Assembly (NCBI RefSeq): GCF_014230355.1 | Contig: NZ_JACLAX010000004.1 | Coordinates: 165,811-229,810, forward strand | Direction of reading: 5' to 3' | DNA from: Novosphingobium piscinae | GTDB taxonomy: Bacteria; Pseudomonadota; Alphaproteobacteria; Sphingomonadales; Sphingomonadaceae | DNA: 64,000 nucleotides | Part shown: positions 46,908 to 55,512 of the stretch, in pieces | How the letters are laid out: every line of letters begins with the position of its first letter | Position numbering within the stretch: position 1 is the stretch's first letter | The notes under the pieces: generated by a model | What the model was told of the DNA's origin: nothing | The model's input: the letters and a program-made list of their open reading frames with translations, nothing else | The model's database searches: none | Made by a program: the position numbers and the translations under genes

Positions 46908-46922
46908 GCGAGGAGCTAGACC

Positions 46923-47123
46923 ATGAAGTTCAAGGCACCCCCGCAGATCAGCACCGTGTTTCTCAGTGACGGCCCCGTGCCGGTCGATGAGGACGGCACC
47001 GTGACGGTCCGCGACGACCTGTCCCCGGGCGACCATGCCGCGCTGTGCGGTGCCGGGTTCGCTCCGATCCCGAACGCCCCGGCAGCGCCCGAGGCCAAGG
47101 CCAAGCCCGCCAAGGAGGGCTGA
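46923..47123 (+). CDS. Small phage structural-region protein
   Basis: A 66-residue protein with KFKAPPQISTVFLSDGPVPV, VRDDLSPGDHAALCGAGF and a basic Ala/Lys tail. It shares the ordered-half pattern (VPVDEDGTV...LSPGDHAAL) with the preceding protein, suggesting a duplicated domain. It lies 15 bases after it. Function unknown. Confidence 0.6.
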   Translation: MKFKAPPQISTVFLSDGPVPVDEDGTVTVRDDLSPGDHAALCGAGFAPIPNAPAAPEAKAKPAKEG

Positions 47124-47128
47124 TCGAA

Positions 47129-47833
47129 ATGGCCGACCTCACCACCGTCGAATCCGTCAAGCAGTTCATGGGCCGGGTCGATAACGTCGACGACAGCCTG
47201 CTGGAGTCGATGGTGGCGGCCTACTCGCAGTGGGTCTGCTCGGTGACCGGCCGCAACTTCGCCGTGCAGACCTACGACATCGTGCGCAGCGGCCGCGGCG
47301 GCCCGGTGCTCATGCTGCCGCAGTGGCCGATCCAGAGCGTCCAGCTCGTTGAGGTCGACGGGCAAGCCCTGCCTGCGGCCCCGGCATATGGCAGCTACGG
47401 CTACCGCTTCGACAACCAGCAGATCATCCTTTCCGGCGGGGCCGTGTTCACCATCGGCAACAGCAACGTCCGGATCCAGTTCACCGCGGGCTACCCGCAA
47501 ATTCCGGCCGACATCGCACAGGCGGTCAACGAGCTTGTGACCCTGCGCTTCCGGATGCGCGACAAGATCGAGTGGGTCAGCAAGAGCCTGGCCAGCGAGA
47601 CGGTCACGCTCAACCAGCGCGACATGCCGGCCACCGTCGCCACCGTGCTGCGCCAGTACCGTGCTGCCCCAGCCCGTCGACATCGTTGGCGGCATGACGT
47701 GGCAAGCCGCGGCCCGGACCGGGTACTTGGACGGCGCCACCGTGCTGGTCGAGACGGCCTACCTGCAGGCATGGCCGACCGTGGTGGGCGTGCTCCATGT
47801 TTTCCAGGGCTTCGTGTCGGACTGCTACCCTGA
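47129..47833 (+). CDS. Head-tail connector protein, fused out of frame at its 3' end
   Basis: From ATG at 47129, residues 1-177 match gp6-like head-tail connectors: TTVESVKQFMGRVDNVDDSL, SQWVCSVTGRNFAV, AGYPQIPADIAQAVNELV, and ATVLRQYR, which is close to the normal C-terminus. From about 47656 the frame reads through DUF2163 coding sequence out of register and ends at 47833. The connector itself may be nearly complete; the tail is junk created by the junction. Confidence 0.7.
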   Translation: MADLTTVESVKQFMGRVDNVDDSLLESMVAAYSQWVCSVTGRNFAVQTYDIVRSGRGGPVLMLPQWPIQSVQLVEVDGQALPAAPAYGSYGYRFDNQQIILSGGAVFTIGNSNVRIQFTAGYPQIPADIAQAVNELVTLRFRMRDKIEWVSKSLASETVTLNQRDMPATVATVLRQYRAAPARRHRWRHDVASRGPDRVLGRRHRAGRDGLPAGMADRGGRAPCFPGLRVGLLP

Positions 47834-48326
47834 GCGCACCATGATCCGGGTGGTCGTGAAGTCGCTGCAGGAGCTTCTGGCCCAGCCGTTCCCCCGGAAC
47901 GTCTACCAGTCGGTTTGCAGCCGCACGGTCTATGATGCTGGCTGCGGCGCGAACAAGGCGCTGTTCACGTCGACCGGGACTGTGGCCTCGAGCCCGGCGC
48001 CGACCACGACCAGCTTCAAGACCGGGCACGCGCAGGCGGCCGGGTACTTCGATCAGGGCGTCATCACGTTCACCAGCGGGGCCAATGCCGGCATCCGCCG
48101 CACGGTCAAGAGCTACAACCCCGCCACCGGGTTCACGTTCGCGCTGCCCCTGCCTGTGGCGCCGGCGATCGGCGACACGATCAGCGTGTTCGCCGGGTGC
48201 GACAAGACGCTGGCGACGTGCCGGTCCAAGTTCAACAACGCGGGCAACTTCCGCGGCTTCCCGTGGGTGCCAAACCCCGAAACGGCAGCGCCGGCCGTGC
48301 CCGGCTACACCAAGAGCGGCAAGTGA
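47661..48326 (+). pseudogene. DUF2163/BR0599-type tail-tip protein, N-terminus lost
   Basis: The frame starts with GTG at 47661 and gives VLPQPVDIVGGMTWQAAART, FQGFVSDCYPERTMIRVVVK, SLQELLAQPFPRNVYQSVC and CGANKALF. These are the C-terminal half of DUF2163 proteins (GTA gp13-like) with the Cys pair of the BR0599 domain. About 80-100 N-terminal residues are missing compared with the family. In related phages it is preceded by tail tube, chaperone, tape-measure and DUF2460 genes, none of which is present. Confidence 0.75.
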
Positions 48327-48342
48327 GGGACCGCACCTAGCA

Positions 48343-48498
48343 ATGCTGATCGACCCTGAAACCACAGCCGCCGTTCTGGCGGTGGCAGGGGTGTGCCTGC
48401 TGTCCGCGGCGCCTTGGCTGCTCGCTGACCTCGAGCTCGAGGACGTAGCCGCGGCGATGATGCGCGTTGCCGAAGGCATGGCGAGGAGCGGCCTGTGA
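48343..48498 (+). CDS. Small membrane-like phage protein
   Basis: A 51-residue protein from ATG at 48343 with one hydrophobic stretch (AAVLAVAGVCLLSAAPWLLA) followed by an amphipathic helix. Its stop overlaps the NlpC/P60 start by four bases. Unrecognised; perhaps a tail-assembly accessory. Confidence 0.5.
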   Translation: MLIDPETTAAVLAVAGVCLLSAAPWLLADLELEDVAAAMMRVAEGMARSGL

Positions 48499-48935
48499 CG
48501 GAAGCCGAGGCCCGCGCCGCCATCGTCGCCGAGGCGATGAGCTGGATCGACACCCCCTATCACCACCACGCCCGGATCAAGGGCGTCGGCGTCGACTGCG
48601 CTCAGCTCCCGGCCGCCGTCTACCACGCTGTCGGCCTGATCCCCGACCTCCAGCCGGAATACTCGCCGCAGTGGATGCTCCACCGGGATGAGGAGCAGTA
48701 TCTGGCGTGGGTTCGGCCGCACGCCCGGGAAATCGAGCGCGACCAGCTTGAGCCCGGCGACCTCGTGATGTGGAAGTTCGGCCGGACCTACTCGCATAGC
48801 GCGATCGTGATCGAGCGGCCGACGATCATCCACGCGGTGAACCGCGCCGGGCGCGTCGAGCTGGGCGACATGGACCGCGACGCGGACCTGATCAGCCGCC
48901 CCTCCCTCTACTTCTCCCTGTTCGTGAAGGACTGA
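48495..48935 (+). CDS. NlpC/P60 family phage cell-wall peptidase
   Basis: A protein of 146 residues starting with GTG at 48495. Catalytic Cys in GVDCAQL and His in YSHSAIVIE, with PGDLVMWKFG between. This is the tail-tip peptidase that follows DUF2163 in many siphophages and in gene transfer agents (gp14). It probably helps the tail cross peptidoglycan during entry. Confidence 0.9.
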   Translation: MTEAEARAAIVAEAMSWIDTPYHHHARIKGVGVDCAQLPAAVYHAVGLIPDLQPEYSPQWMLHRDEEQYLAWVRPHAREIERDQLEPGDLVMWKFGRTYSHSAIVIERPTIIHAVNRAGRVELGDMDRDADLISRPSLYFSLFVKD

Positions 48936-48936
48936 C

Positions 48937-51900
48937 ATGGCCGGTCCCTCCAGCCGTACCGTCGCCGATCGGCAGACCAGCATCCAGATCCAGACCAGCG
49001 CTTATGGCATCTGCGTGCCCGTGGTCTACGGGACCAACCGGATCGGCGGGAACCTCGTGTGGTTCGGCAACTTCACGCCAATCTCCGCCACGCAGAAGAC
49101 CGGCGGCAAGGGCGGATCGTCGACCACGACGACGTACACCTACCGCGCGGCTGCCATTCTGGCGCTGGCCGAGGGCACGATCACCGGCATCGGCAGCGTC
49201 TGGAAGGATAAGGACAAGACCACGCTGGCGGCGCTCGGCCTGAGCGTGTTCAATGGCAGCGACACACAGGCGCCGTGGTCCTTCCTGACCGGCTACGCGA
49301 CCCCGGCCAACTTCGACTACGACACCTCGTTCGGCTACCTCGGCTCGCCCACCTTCGTCGATCAGGCGATCAACTATTCCGGCACGGCCTACCTCGCCGC
49401 CTCGGCCTACGAGCTGGGCGATAGCGCGACGATCCCGAACCACTCGTTCGAGGTGCAGGGCAAGCTGATCTTCGCCGGCGGCAACGACGCGCTGCCGAGC
49501 GCGGTCATCAATGACGTGCTGACCGCCCAGCGCTACGGCGTCGGGTTCCCGGCCGCCAACGTCGACGCCTCGACCAGCTACGCGACCTACTGCCAAGCCG
49601 CTGGCCTGTTCGTCTCGCCTGCCTACACGCAGGCCCGGCCCGCGTCCGACGTGATTCAGGAGCTGTGTGACGCGACCAACGCCGCCCCGGTGTGGTCTGG
49701 CGGCCTGCTCAAGATCATCCCCTATGGGGACACGGCGATCACCGGGAACGGCGCCACCTACACTCCCAACCTGACGCCACTGTTCGACCTGACCGATGAC
49801 GACTTCATCGACATCGACGGCGGGCCGATCATCATCACCCGCAAGACCCCGGCCGACGCCTACAACCGGATGTCGGTGCAGTTCCGCAACCGCGCGAACC
49901 AGTACAACCAGGAGGTCGTCAGCGCCGAGGATCAGGACGCGATCGAGCGGTACGGGCTCAAGGTCGCCTCCACGATCACCTGCGACTTCATCTGCGAAAC
50001 CGCGGTCGCCAAGCAGGTCGTCCAGCTCGCGCTCCAGCGCCAGCTCTACAAGCGGAACGAGTACGAGTTCGAGCTGGGCGCGCGCTTCGCCATGCTCGAG
50101 CCCATGGACATCGTGACCCTGACCGATCCCGGGCTGGCGATGAACCGGGTGCCGGTCCGCCTGATCGAAATCGAGGAGACGGACAACGGGTATCGGTGCG
50201 TCGCCGAGGATCTGCCGATCGGCGTAGCGGCGGCTGCGACCTATACCCACGACAACGGCCTGCGCTGGCAGAACACCACCGCGATCCCGGCCGGCAACTG
50301 CGCTGCGCCGGTCATCTTCGAAATGCCGCCCGATCAGGTCACCACCGGCCTCGCCGTGGCGATCGCCTGCGGCGGCCAGCCGAACGACCGCATGTACGGC
50401 GGGTGCCGGGTGTGGCTGTCGCTGGATGGGGTCAACTACAAGGATCAGGGGGTGATCGTCGGCAAGTCCCGATACGGGACGACCACGGCGACCCTGCCCG
50501 CGGCGGCGGCCGGCATCGACGGCACCAGCACGCTGGCGGTATCGCTGCGCTCGGGCGGCCAGATGCTGTCCGGCTCGGCAGCCGACCTCGCCAAGAAGAC
50601 CACCCTGATCAACGTCGGCGGCGAGTACCTCGCCTATCAGACCGCTACGCTGACGGGGACCAACGCCTACAGCCTGACCACCCTCAACCGCGGGCTCTAC
50701 GGGACGGCGAGCGGCGCCAAGGGCAGCGGCACAACGTGGGTCCGCGTGGACGATGGCGTGCTGGTCATGAGCGACCTCGATCTGTCGATGATCGGCCAGA
50801 CGGTCTACATCAAGGTGTGCTCGTTCAACGTCTACGGCGCGGCCGAGCAGAGTCTCGCCTCGGTGAGCGCCTACACCTACACGATCACCGGCAACATGAA
50901 GGCGCTGGAGAGCCCGGCCGACCTTGCCAACGCGATTGTCGGCCAGGGCGATCTGGCCACGACCAACCGCGCGGCCCTGCCCTTTGGCTCCAACCTGCTG
51001 ATCAACACCGAGTTCGCGCTGACCGAGCCGACCCACTACAGCGGCAACATGCCGGTGGCTTGGCAGCCGGGGTGGTTCGGCAACTCGACCAACCTCGGCT
51101 CGGTGACCTTCAACGACCGCCGGGTGGCGCTGCGGGACGGCTCGTTCGCCATCGCGCGCGATGTGACCGGGGCGCCGAACGGAACCGCTTTCGACTGCGC
51201 TGGCAGCTACCCGCCGGGCAACGCATTTGCCCGCTACGGCATCCCGGTCCTGCCGGGCGAGCGGATCGTGGCGAGCGCGCTCCTCGGCTATCAGGGGTGC
51301 CAGAACGCCGGCGTCACGATCTTCTTCTACGACGAGAATTACGCCTATGTGGACGAGTACGGCGGCTCGTCGGTCACGGCGAACATCGGCGCGGCGGCTT
51401 ACAACACCCTGACCCGCAGCAGCCTCACTCAGGCATCGCACGCGGTCACCGTGCCGGCCGATGGCACCGGCGGGGGGACCGGGCGCCGCCGGTGGGCGAC
51501 GCTCGGCACGCGGTTCTTCATCACCGGATCCCCGGTCAACCCTCGCGCCGTGATCGCCGCGCCGTTCCTCGCCAAGGTGCCGGTCAATCAGACCGCCATC
51601 CCGGCTTACTCGCCCGGGCAGGCTGACCGGCAGGCGAGCTATGGCGCGATCACCGGCAACAGCTTGGTGTCGACCTCATTCGGCACCCTGTCGGACGCGG
51701 ACATCCGCACGATCATGGGCACCGCGGCGGGGATCACCGGGCAGGCGGCGTGGGCGACCTACACCGGCTTCACCCCGGCGCAGGTGACCAACCCGGGCGC
51801 GAACCTGCTGTTCAACAGCAGCTTCAATATCGGCACGCTGGGCTACGTGGTGAATGGGTGGGCTGGCCCGGGCAAATCTGGCGGCGATGTCGGCGCATGG

Positions 51901-53427
51901 TTCATGGCCTGCACCACGAACGATCAATTCCTCTACAGCGCCGATGTCACCAAAACTCCGGTATTCGCCAACAACACCTATACGTTTCAGGTCTACGCTG
52001 CCGCCAACGGCAGTTCTACTGGCAATGATCGTCCGGTTTTTTACGTCGACTGGCACAATTCGGCTGGGGCCTTTATTTCGAGCAGCGCTGGCCAATTCAT
52101 CACCATGAATGTCGGATATGCGGTGTATTCTGTCACTGTGACCTCGCCGCCGGGCGCTGCCTTTGCCCGGTGCGTGATGAATTCAAACAAGATCGCCCTT
52201 GGAGGCGGCACGATCTGGACCTCCAAGTGGAAGCTCGAGTTTGGCGGCGCGCGCACACCATGGACCGATGAGGCGACCAATGGCGCGCTCTATCAGTCGG
52301 GCCAGACGATCGACAGCCTCAAGCCGGCCGAGGCGAACGCGAACGTCACGGAGACGCGGACTGCCGCGGCGATCGCTGGTCAAGCGTGGGCAGCCACCAA
52401 TGGCTCGCAGGCGGCGGTCGATAACAATTTCGTGTCCGGGTTCGCCAATCAGGCTATCGACAGCGAGTTCACGCTTGGCAACAAGTCTTGGACCGAGGCT
52501 TACGCCTCGGCCGGAACGTGGGGCTGGAATTACTTCACGGCTTTGACTTCCAAGCGGTTTATCGAGCGCTCAACATCGAGCGTTCCTGCCGGAACCGGAG
52601 TGAACATCGGGCAGGATACGGCTTGCGGCGTGCCAGTTATCGAAGGCGATCGCCTTGAGCTGAGCGGCATCGTCTCGACGGGCAACATGAGCTCAGCAAG
52701 CCTGTTCGTCGGCTATTTCAGTGCTGCTGGAACTTACATCGGCGGCAACAGCGTCGCCAGCGAGGTATTCGACACGCGGATCGGCGGATTTGTCACAGTG
52801 CCGTCCGGCCTTGGCATCGGCATCGCCAAGCTCATGGTCGTTTGCACCGTTGCGACATCTGGCGCGGCAGTTGTTCGCTTGGCCCAACCTTTCATTCGTC
52901 GCTGCTCGCAAGGGCAGACCGTTCTCTCGCCGTACCAGCCCGGGCCTCCTGTCCAGCGCGGCGCCGACGTGACCGGCCAGAATGTTGCCGTGGGCTTCCT
53001 CGGGCAGGGCGTCGGTGCCACGGCGAACTCGTTGTCGGAGCTGGACCCCTCGGCCGCGGCGCTGCTGTCGTCCCTGTCGGCGTCCTCGACCTACGTGGCC
53101 GCGATCGGATCGTCCTTCCAGATGGTGCTGACCGCCGGCCAGACCGTCTCGCTCAACGGCCGCGTGCAGGTGTTGGCTGGCGGGTCCAGTTCGGGCTCGG
53201 TCCAGTGCCTTCTGCAGGCGCGCCCGGCTGGCGGCTCGTGGAGCAACTTTGCCACCGGCGGGCTCGGCTCGGTGACGGCGACGGAGCCCGGTTTCAGCAC
53301 GGCGGCGGGCACGTTCACCAACTCGACCGGGGTGACCGGCGTGTTCGAGTTCCGGGTCGACGTGAGCATCACGCCGGGCTCCGCCGGCGGCGGCGTCGAT
53401 GTCTATCGGTCCTACATTCGCATCTAA
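48937..53427 (+). CDS. Tail-tip/central fibre protein (host-specificity)
   Basis: A 1496-residue protein. The first 650 residues form a tail-hub (J/gp15-like) region: SAYGICVPVVYGTNRIGGNL, ALAEGTITGIGSVWKDKD, a putative phage tail domain with ITRKTPADAYNRMSVQFRN, and the RLIEIEETDNGYRCVAED strand. The C-terminal 800 residues contain at least three repeated beta-sandwich modules (NLLINTEFALTEP, NLLFNSSFNIGTL, QAIDSEFTLGN) likely to bind surface glycans. Between 51.85 and 52.95 kb base composition is less GC-biased than the flanks, suggesting module exchange. Confidence 0.88.
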   Translation: MAGPSSRTVADRQTSIQIQTSAYGICVPVVYGTNRIGGNLVWFGNFTPISATQKTGGKGGSSTTTTYTYRAAAILALAEGTITGIGSVWKDKDKTTLAALGLSVFNGSDTQAPWSFLTGYATPANFDYDTSFGYLGSPTFVDQAINYSGTAYLAASAYELGDSATIPNHSFEVQGKLIFAGGNDALPSAVINDVLTAQRYGVGFPAANVDASTSYATYCQAAGLFVSPAYTQARPASDVIQELCDATNAAPVWSGGLLKIIPYGDTAITGNGATYTPNLTPLFDLTDDDFIDIDGGPIIITRKTPADAYNRMSVQFRNRANQYNQEVVSAEDQDAIERYGLKVASTITCDFICETAVAKQVVQLALQRQLYKRNEYEFELGARFAMLEPMDIVTLTDPGLAMNRVPVRLIEIEETDNGYRCVAEDLPIGVAAAATYTHDNGLRWQNTTAIPAGNCAAPVIFEMPPDQVTTGLAVAIACGGQPNDRMYGGCRVWLSLDGVNYKDQGVIVGKSRYGTTTATLPAAAAGIDGTSTLAVSLRSGGQMLSGSAADLAKKTTLINVGGEYLAYQTATLTGTNAYSLTTLNRGLYGTASGAKGSGTTWVRVDDGVLVMSDLDLSMIGQTVYIKVCSFNVYGAAEQSLASVSAYTYTITGNMKALESPADLANAIVGQGDLATTNRAALPFGSNLLINTEFALTEPTHYSGNMPVAWQPGWFGNSTNLGSVTFNDRRVALRDGSFAIARDVTGAPNGTAFDCAGSYPPGNAFARYGIPVLPGERIVASALLGYQGCQNAGVTIFFYDENYAYVDEYGGSSVTANIGAAAYNTLTRSSLTQASHAVTVPADGTGGGTGRRRWATLGTRFFITGSPVNPRAVIAAPFLAKVPVNQTAIPAYSPGQADRQASYGAITGNSLVSTSFGTLSDADIRTIMGTAAGITGQAAWATYTGFTPAQVTNPGANLLFNSSFNIGTLGYVVNGWAGPGKSGGDVGAWFMACTTNDQFLYSADVTKTPVFANNTYTFQVYAAANGSSTGNDRPVFYVDWHNSAGAFISSSAGQFITMNVGYAVYSVTVTSPPGAAFARCVMNSNKIALGGGTIWTSKWKLEFGGARTPWTDEATNGALYQSGQTIDSLKPAEANANVTETRTAAAIAGQAWAATNGSQAAVDNNFVSGFANQAIDSEFTLGNKSWTEAYASAGTWGWNYFTALTSKRFIERSTSSVPAGTGVNIGQDTACGVPVIEGDRLELSGIVSTGNMSSASLFVGYFSAAGTYIGGNSVASEVFDTRIGGFVTVPSGLGIGIAKLMVVCTVATSGAAVVRLAQPFIRRCSQGQTVLSPYQPGPPVQRGADVTGQNVAVGFLGQGVGATANSLSELDPSAAALLSSLSASSTYVAAIGSSFQMVLTAGQTVSLNGRVQVLAGGSSSGSVQCLLQARPAGGSWSNFATGGLGSVTATEPGFSTAAGTFTNSTGVTGVFEFRVDVSITPGSAGGGVDVYRSYIRI

Positions 53428-53442
53428 ACCGAAAGGGAACCC

Positions 53443-53853
53443 ATGAACTTCCTGCCCACGATCAGCGAGGCTCTGACCACCGTTGACCAGTTCCTGATCC
53501 TGCACGCGGCCGCCCTGCCGCAGGGGCCGAAAGATGCCCTGCTGGCCTCGGGCAGCAAGGTCAGCCCGGTCGACAAGCTCGTGGAGGTGGCCGAGGTGCT
53601 GTACGCCGCCCGCGGCGACCTTGACGAGGACGGCCTGACGATCGCCGGCCAGATTGCCGAGTTCTGCACGCGCAACGGCTGGCACGGGCTGGCCGACGAC
53701 GCCCGGGGCGAGCGCATGGTGGCTGCGATCCGCCGCGACCTCGGTGAGCCCCACCCGTCCGGCGGCCAGTGGCCGGCCCCGGAGACTGATCCCCTGCCCA
53801 AGGGCGCGTCGACGGCCGCTCAGGTTCCGCCCTACCTGCCCCAGGGGAGCTAA
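53443..53853 (+). CDS. Hypothetical phage protein after the tail fibre
   Basis: A 136-residue protein, acidic and helical for the first 100 residues (TISEALTTVDQFLILHAAAL, DKLVEVAEVLYAARGDL), with a Pro-rich tail. It starts 15 bases after the fibre and lies before the membrane/lysis genes. No family recognised. Confidence 0.65.
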   Translation: MNFLPTISEALTTVDQFLILHAAALPQGPKDALLASGSKVSPVDKLVEVAEVLYAARGDLDEDGLTIAGQIAEFCTRNGWHGLADDARGERMVAAIRRDLGEPHPSGGQWPAPETDPLPKGASTAAQVPPYLPQGS

Positions 53854-53857
53854 GGCC

Positions 53858-54142
53858 ATGGCCCGCCGATTGATCCATCGTCTCGGTGCGTCGACGCTCG
53901 CGCTGCTGCGGGCGATCGACATCCTCGCCTGCACGCTATGGCTGGCGCCGCTGTACGTGTTCGGCCTCGCCGACCGGCCCAGCGGCCGCCAGATGATTTC
54001 GAGCTACGTCGGCAAGGCCATGGTGAACGGCCACCGCTGGGCCAGGATCGTCGGCGGGGTGATCGACTGGGTGTTCCTGCCGATCGACGGGAAGCCGGAT
54101 CACTGCATCCGGGCCTACCGGCACTACAAGGGGCGCGACTGA
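53858..54142 (+). CDS. Hypothetical phage protein with hydrophobic N-terminal segment
   Basis: A 94-residue basic protein with one likely membrane segment (AIDILACTLWLAPLYVFGLA). It lies five bases after the preceding gene and overlaps the next (TGATG). Possibly part of the lysis cassette; no specific family. Confidence 0.6.
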   Translation: MARRLIHRLGASTLALLRAIDILACTLWLAPLYVFGLADRPSGRQMISSYVGKAMVNGHRWARIVGGVIDWVFLPIDGKPDHCIRAYRHYKGRD

Positions 54143-54471
54143 TGGCGGATGAGAAGCCCACCCACGCCCAGATCTACGAGGCCCTGGGCAAGCTCGATGT
54201 GCGGATGGCGCAAACCGACGAGCGCTTGGACGCTGGGAGCAACAGGTTCGTGGAAATCAAGAAGGCTCTCGACGAGATCGCAGAGGCGGTGAAGCCCATC
54301 CCGCAGATGCAAGCGGACATCGCCGCCACGAAGGAAATCGTCGAGGCGTGGGGCGCGATCAAGACGTTCGGCAAATTCATCAAGTGGTTCGGCGGGATCA
54401 TCGTGGCCCTGACGGCCATCGGCGCGAGCATTTTCGCCGCGCTGAAATTCGCAGTTCACATCGGGAAGTGA
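54142..54471 (+). CDS. Coiled-coil protein with C-terminal membrane helix (holin-associated type)
   Basis: A 109-residue protein: a charged helix (THAQIYEALGKLDVRMAQTD) and coiled coil, then a single hydrophobic helix near the C-terminus (WFGGIIVALTAIGASIFAAL). This layout is typical of DUF1515-like or holin-associated proteins just upstream of endolysins. It lies seven bases before the GH19 gene. Confidence 0.7.
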   Translation: MADEKPTHAQIYEALGKLDVRMAQTDERLDAGSNRFVEIKKALDEIAEAVKPIPQMQADIAATKEIVEAWGAIKTFGKFIKWFGGIIVALTAIGASIFAALKFAVHIGK

Positions 54472-54478
54472 CATCACC

Positions 54479-55096
54479 ATGAGCATCGACTTCAAGCCGG
54501 TCCAGCGCCGGTTGCTGGCGGCTGGCTATGCCATTGGCCCCGCCGACGGCATCGCCGGGCGCAACACCTGGGCTGCCATCTTCGCCTATGTCGCGCAGCG
54601 GTCCATGGCAGCCCTGCTCCCGTTCGGCGAGGCAGCCTCGCTCCACCTTCCCCAGTCCGGGATTGATCAGACCGCAGCGCGGATCTGCAATTTCGTCGGC
54701 CAGGCGGCGCACGAGTGCAACCGGTTCCGCAACATGCGCGAGATCTGGGGGCCGACCCCGGCGCAGGTGCGCTACGAGGGTCGTGCGGATCTCGGCAACA
54801 CCCGCCCCGGCGATGGCCGCCGCTACCTGGGCCGCGGCATCTTTCAGCTTACCGGGCGCGCGAACTACCGGCAGATCGGGAATGCCATCGGGATCGACCT
54901 CGAGAGCAACCCGGAGCTCGCCGAGACCCCGGACGTGGCCGTGCAGACCGCGGCCTTCTTCTGGCGCACCCGCAACCTCAATCTCGTCGCCGACAAGGGC
55001 GAGGAGGACCGGATCACCCGACTTATCAACGGGGGGACCAACGGCATCGCCGATCGCCGCCAACTGGTCGCCAGAGCAAAGGGGCTTTTCCTGTGA
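54479..55096 (+). CDS. Endolysin, glycoside hydrolase family 19-like
   Basis: A 205-residue protein. An N-terminal peptidoglycan-binding-like segment (FKPVQRRLLAAGYAIGPADG) precedes a GH19/lysozyme domain with the catalytic Glu in FVGQAAHECNRFRNM, and RYEGRADLGNTRPGDGRRYL plus GRGIFQLTGRANY. It should cut the glycan strand of murein at lysis. There is no signal peptide, so it depends on a holin, candidates for which flank it. Confidence 0.9.
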   Translation: MSIDFKPVQRRLLAAGYAIGPADGIAGRNTWAAIFAYVAQRSMAALLPFGEAASLHLPQSGIDQTAARICNFVGQAAHECNRFRNMREIWGPTPAQVRYEGRADLGNTRPGDGRRYLGRGIFQLTGRANYRQIGNAIGIDLESNPELAETPDVAVQTAAFFWRTRNLNLVADKGEEDRITRLINGGTNGIADRRQLVARAKGLFL

Positions 55097-55302
55097 CCCA
55101 GCGCCACGCCTTGTTCGGCTTCATCGCGACCCTGACCACTCTGGTCCTGGTCCTCGCGATCACCTTCATCGCCGCCTACTTCGTGCCAGGCCTGATCGGG
55201 AAGGTCGAAGCTTTCGGCCTGGGCACGGTCACCGGCGGCCTCACCACGCTGGCGGCGTCGTTCCGGCCCAGGCAGCCGACCGGTGGAGAGCCCAATGCGT
55301 AA
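55093..55302 (+). CDS. Holin-like membrane protein
   Basis: A 69-residue protein with GTG start overlapping the endolysin stop. Two hydrophobic segments (FIATLTTLVLVLAITFIAAY and a weaker GLGTVTGGLTTLAASF) and a charged tail fit a small holin. It is the best holin candidate by position. Confidence 0.65.
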   Translation: MTQRHALFGFIATLTTLVLVLAITFIAAYFVPGLIGKVEAFGLGTVTGGLTTLAASFRPRQPTGGEPNA

Positions 55303-55396
55303 GCGCGACATCGACCCTGCCTTTGTGATCCTCATCGTCGCGCTAATCAACATCGCCTCTGTACTGGTCGTTCTCTCGCGGGCTCCGCAATGCTGA
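55295..55396 (+). CDS. Very small membrane protein of the lysis cassette
   Basis: A 33-residue ORF: short basic N-terminus MRKRDIDPA, then one hydrophobic helix (FVILIVALINIASVLVVLS). It overlaps the preceding gene by 8 bases and the next by 7. Membrane character and tight overlaps support expression; function unknown. Confidence 0.5.
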   Translation: MRKRDIDPAFVILIVALINIASVLVVLSRAPQC

Positions 55397-55512
55397 GCCC
55401 TACGCCTCGCCCGCCGTGGTGGACCTCACCATGGGCGATGTTCGCCTTCGCCCTGATCATGGCGATGATCGCGCTGACCATCGCCGCCAGCATGGGGGGA
55501 TACCTGCAATGA
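55390..55512 (+). CDS. Small membrane protein of the lysis cassette
   Basis: A 40-residue ORF beginning MLSPTPRPPWWTSPW and containing one hydrophobic helix (MFAFALIMAMIALTIAASM). It overlaps the upstream ORF and, by four bases, the Rz gene. It may modulate the holin; unrecognised. Confidence 0.5.
   Translation: MLSPTPRPPWWTSPWAMFAFALIMAMIALTIAASMGGYLQ

Noticed and set aside
44787..47036. 749-residue minus-strand frame over the capsid region
   Set aside because: Gly/Arg/His-rich antisense shadow of the rightward capsid and following genes; no family pattern.
47129..53427. Gene transfer agent cluster, because DUF2163, NlpC/P60 and the large tip protein resemble GTA gp13-gp15
   Set aside because: The genes lie inside an element with integrase, att cores, endolysin and spanins and lack the rest of the GTA order, so a siphophage-type prophage is the better reading.
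43559..54471. Possibility that the element is a tailocin (phage tail-like bacteriocin), since head genes are broken and tail-tip/lysis genes whole
   Set aside because: Tail tube, chaperones and tape measure are absent, so no tail-like particle could be built from the genes present.
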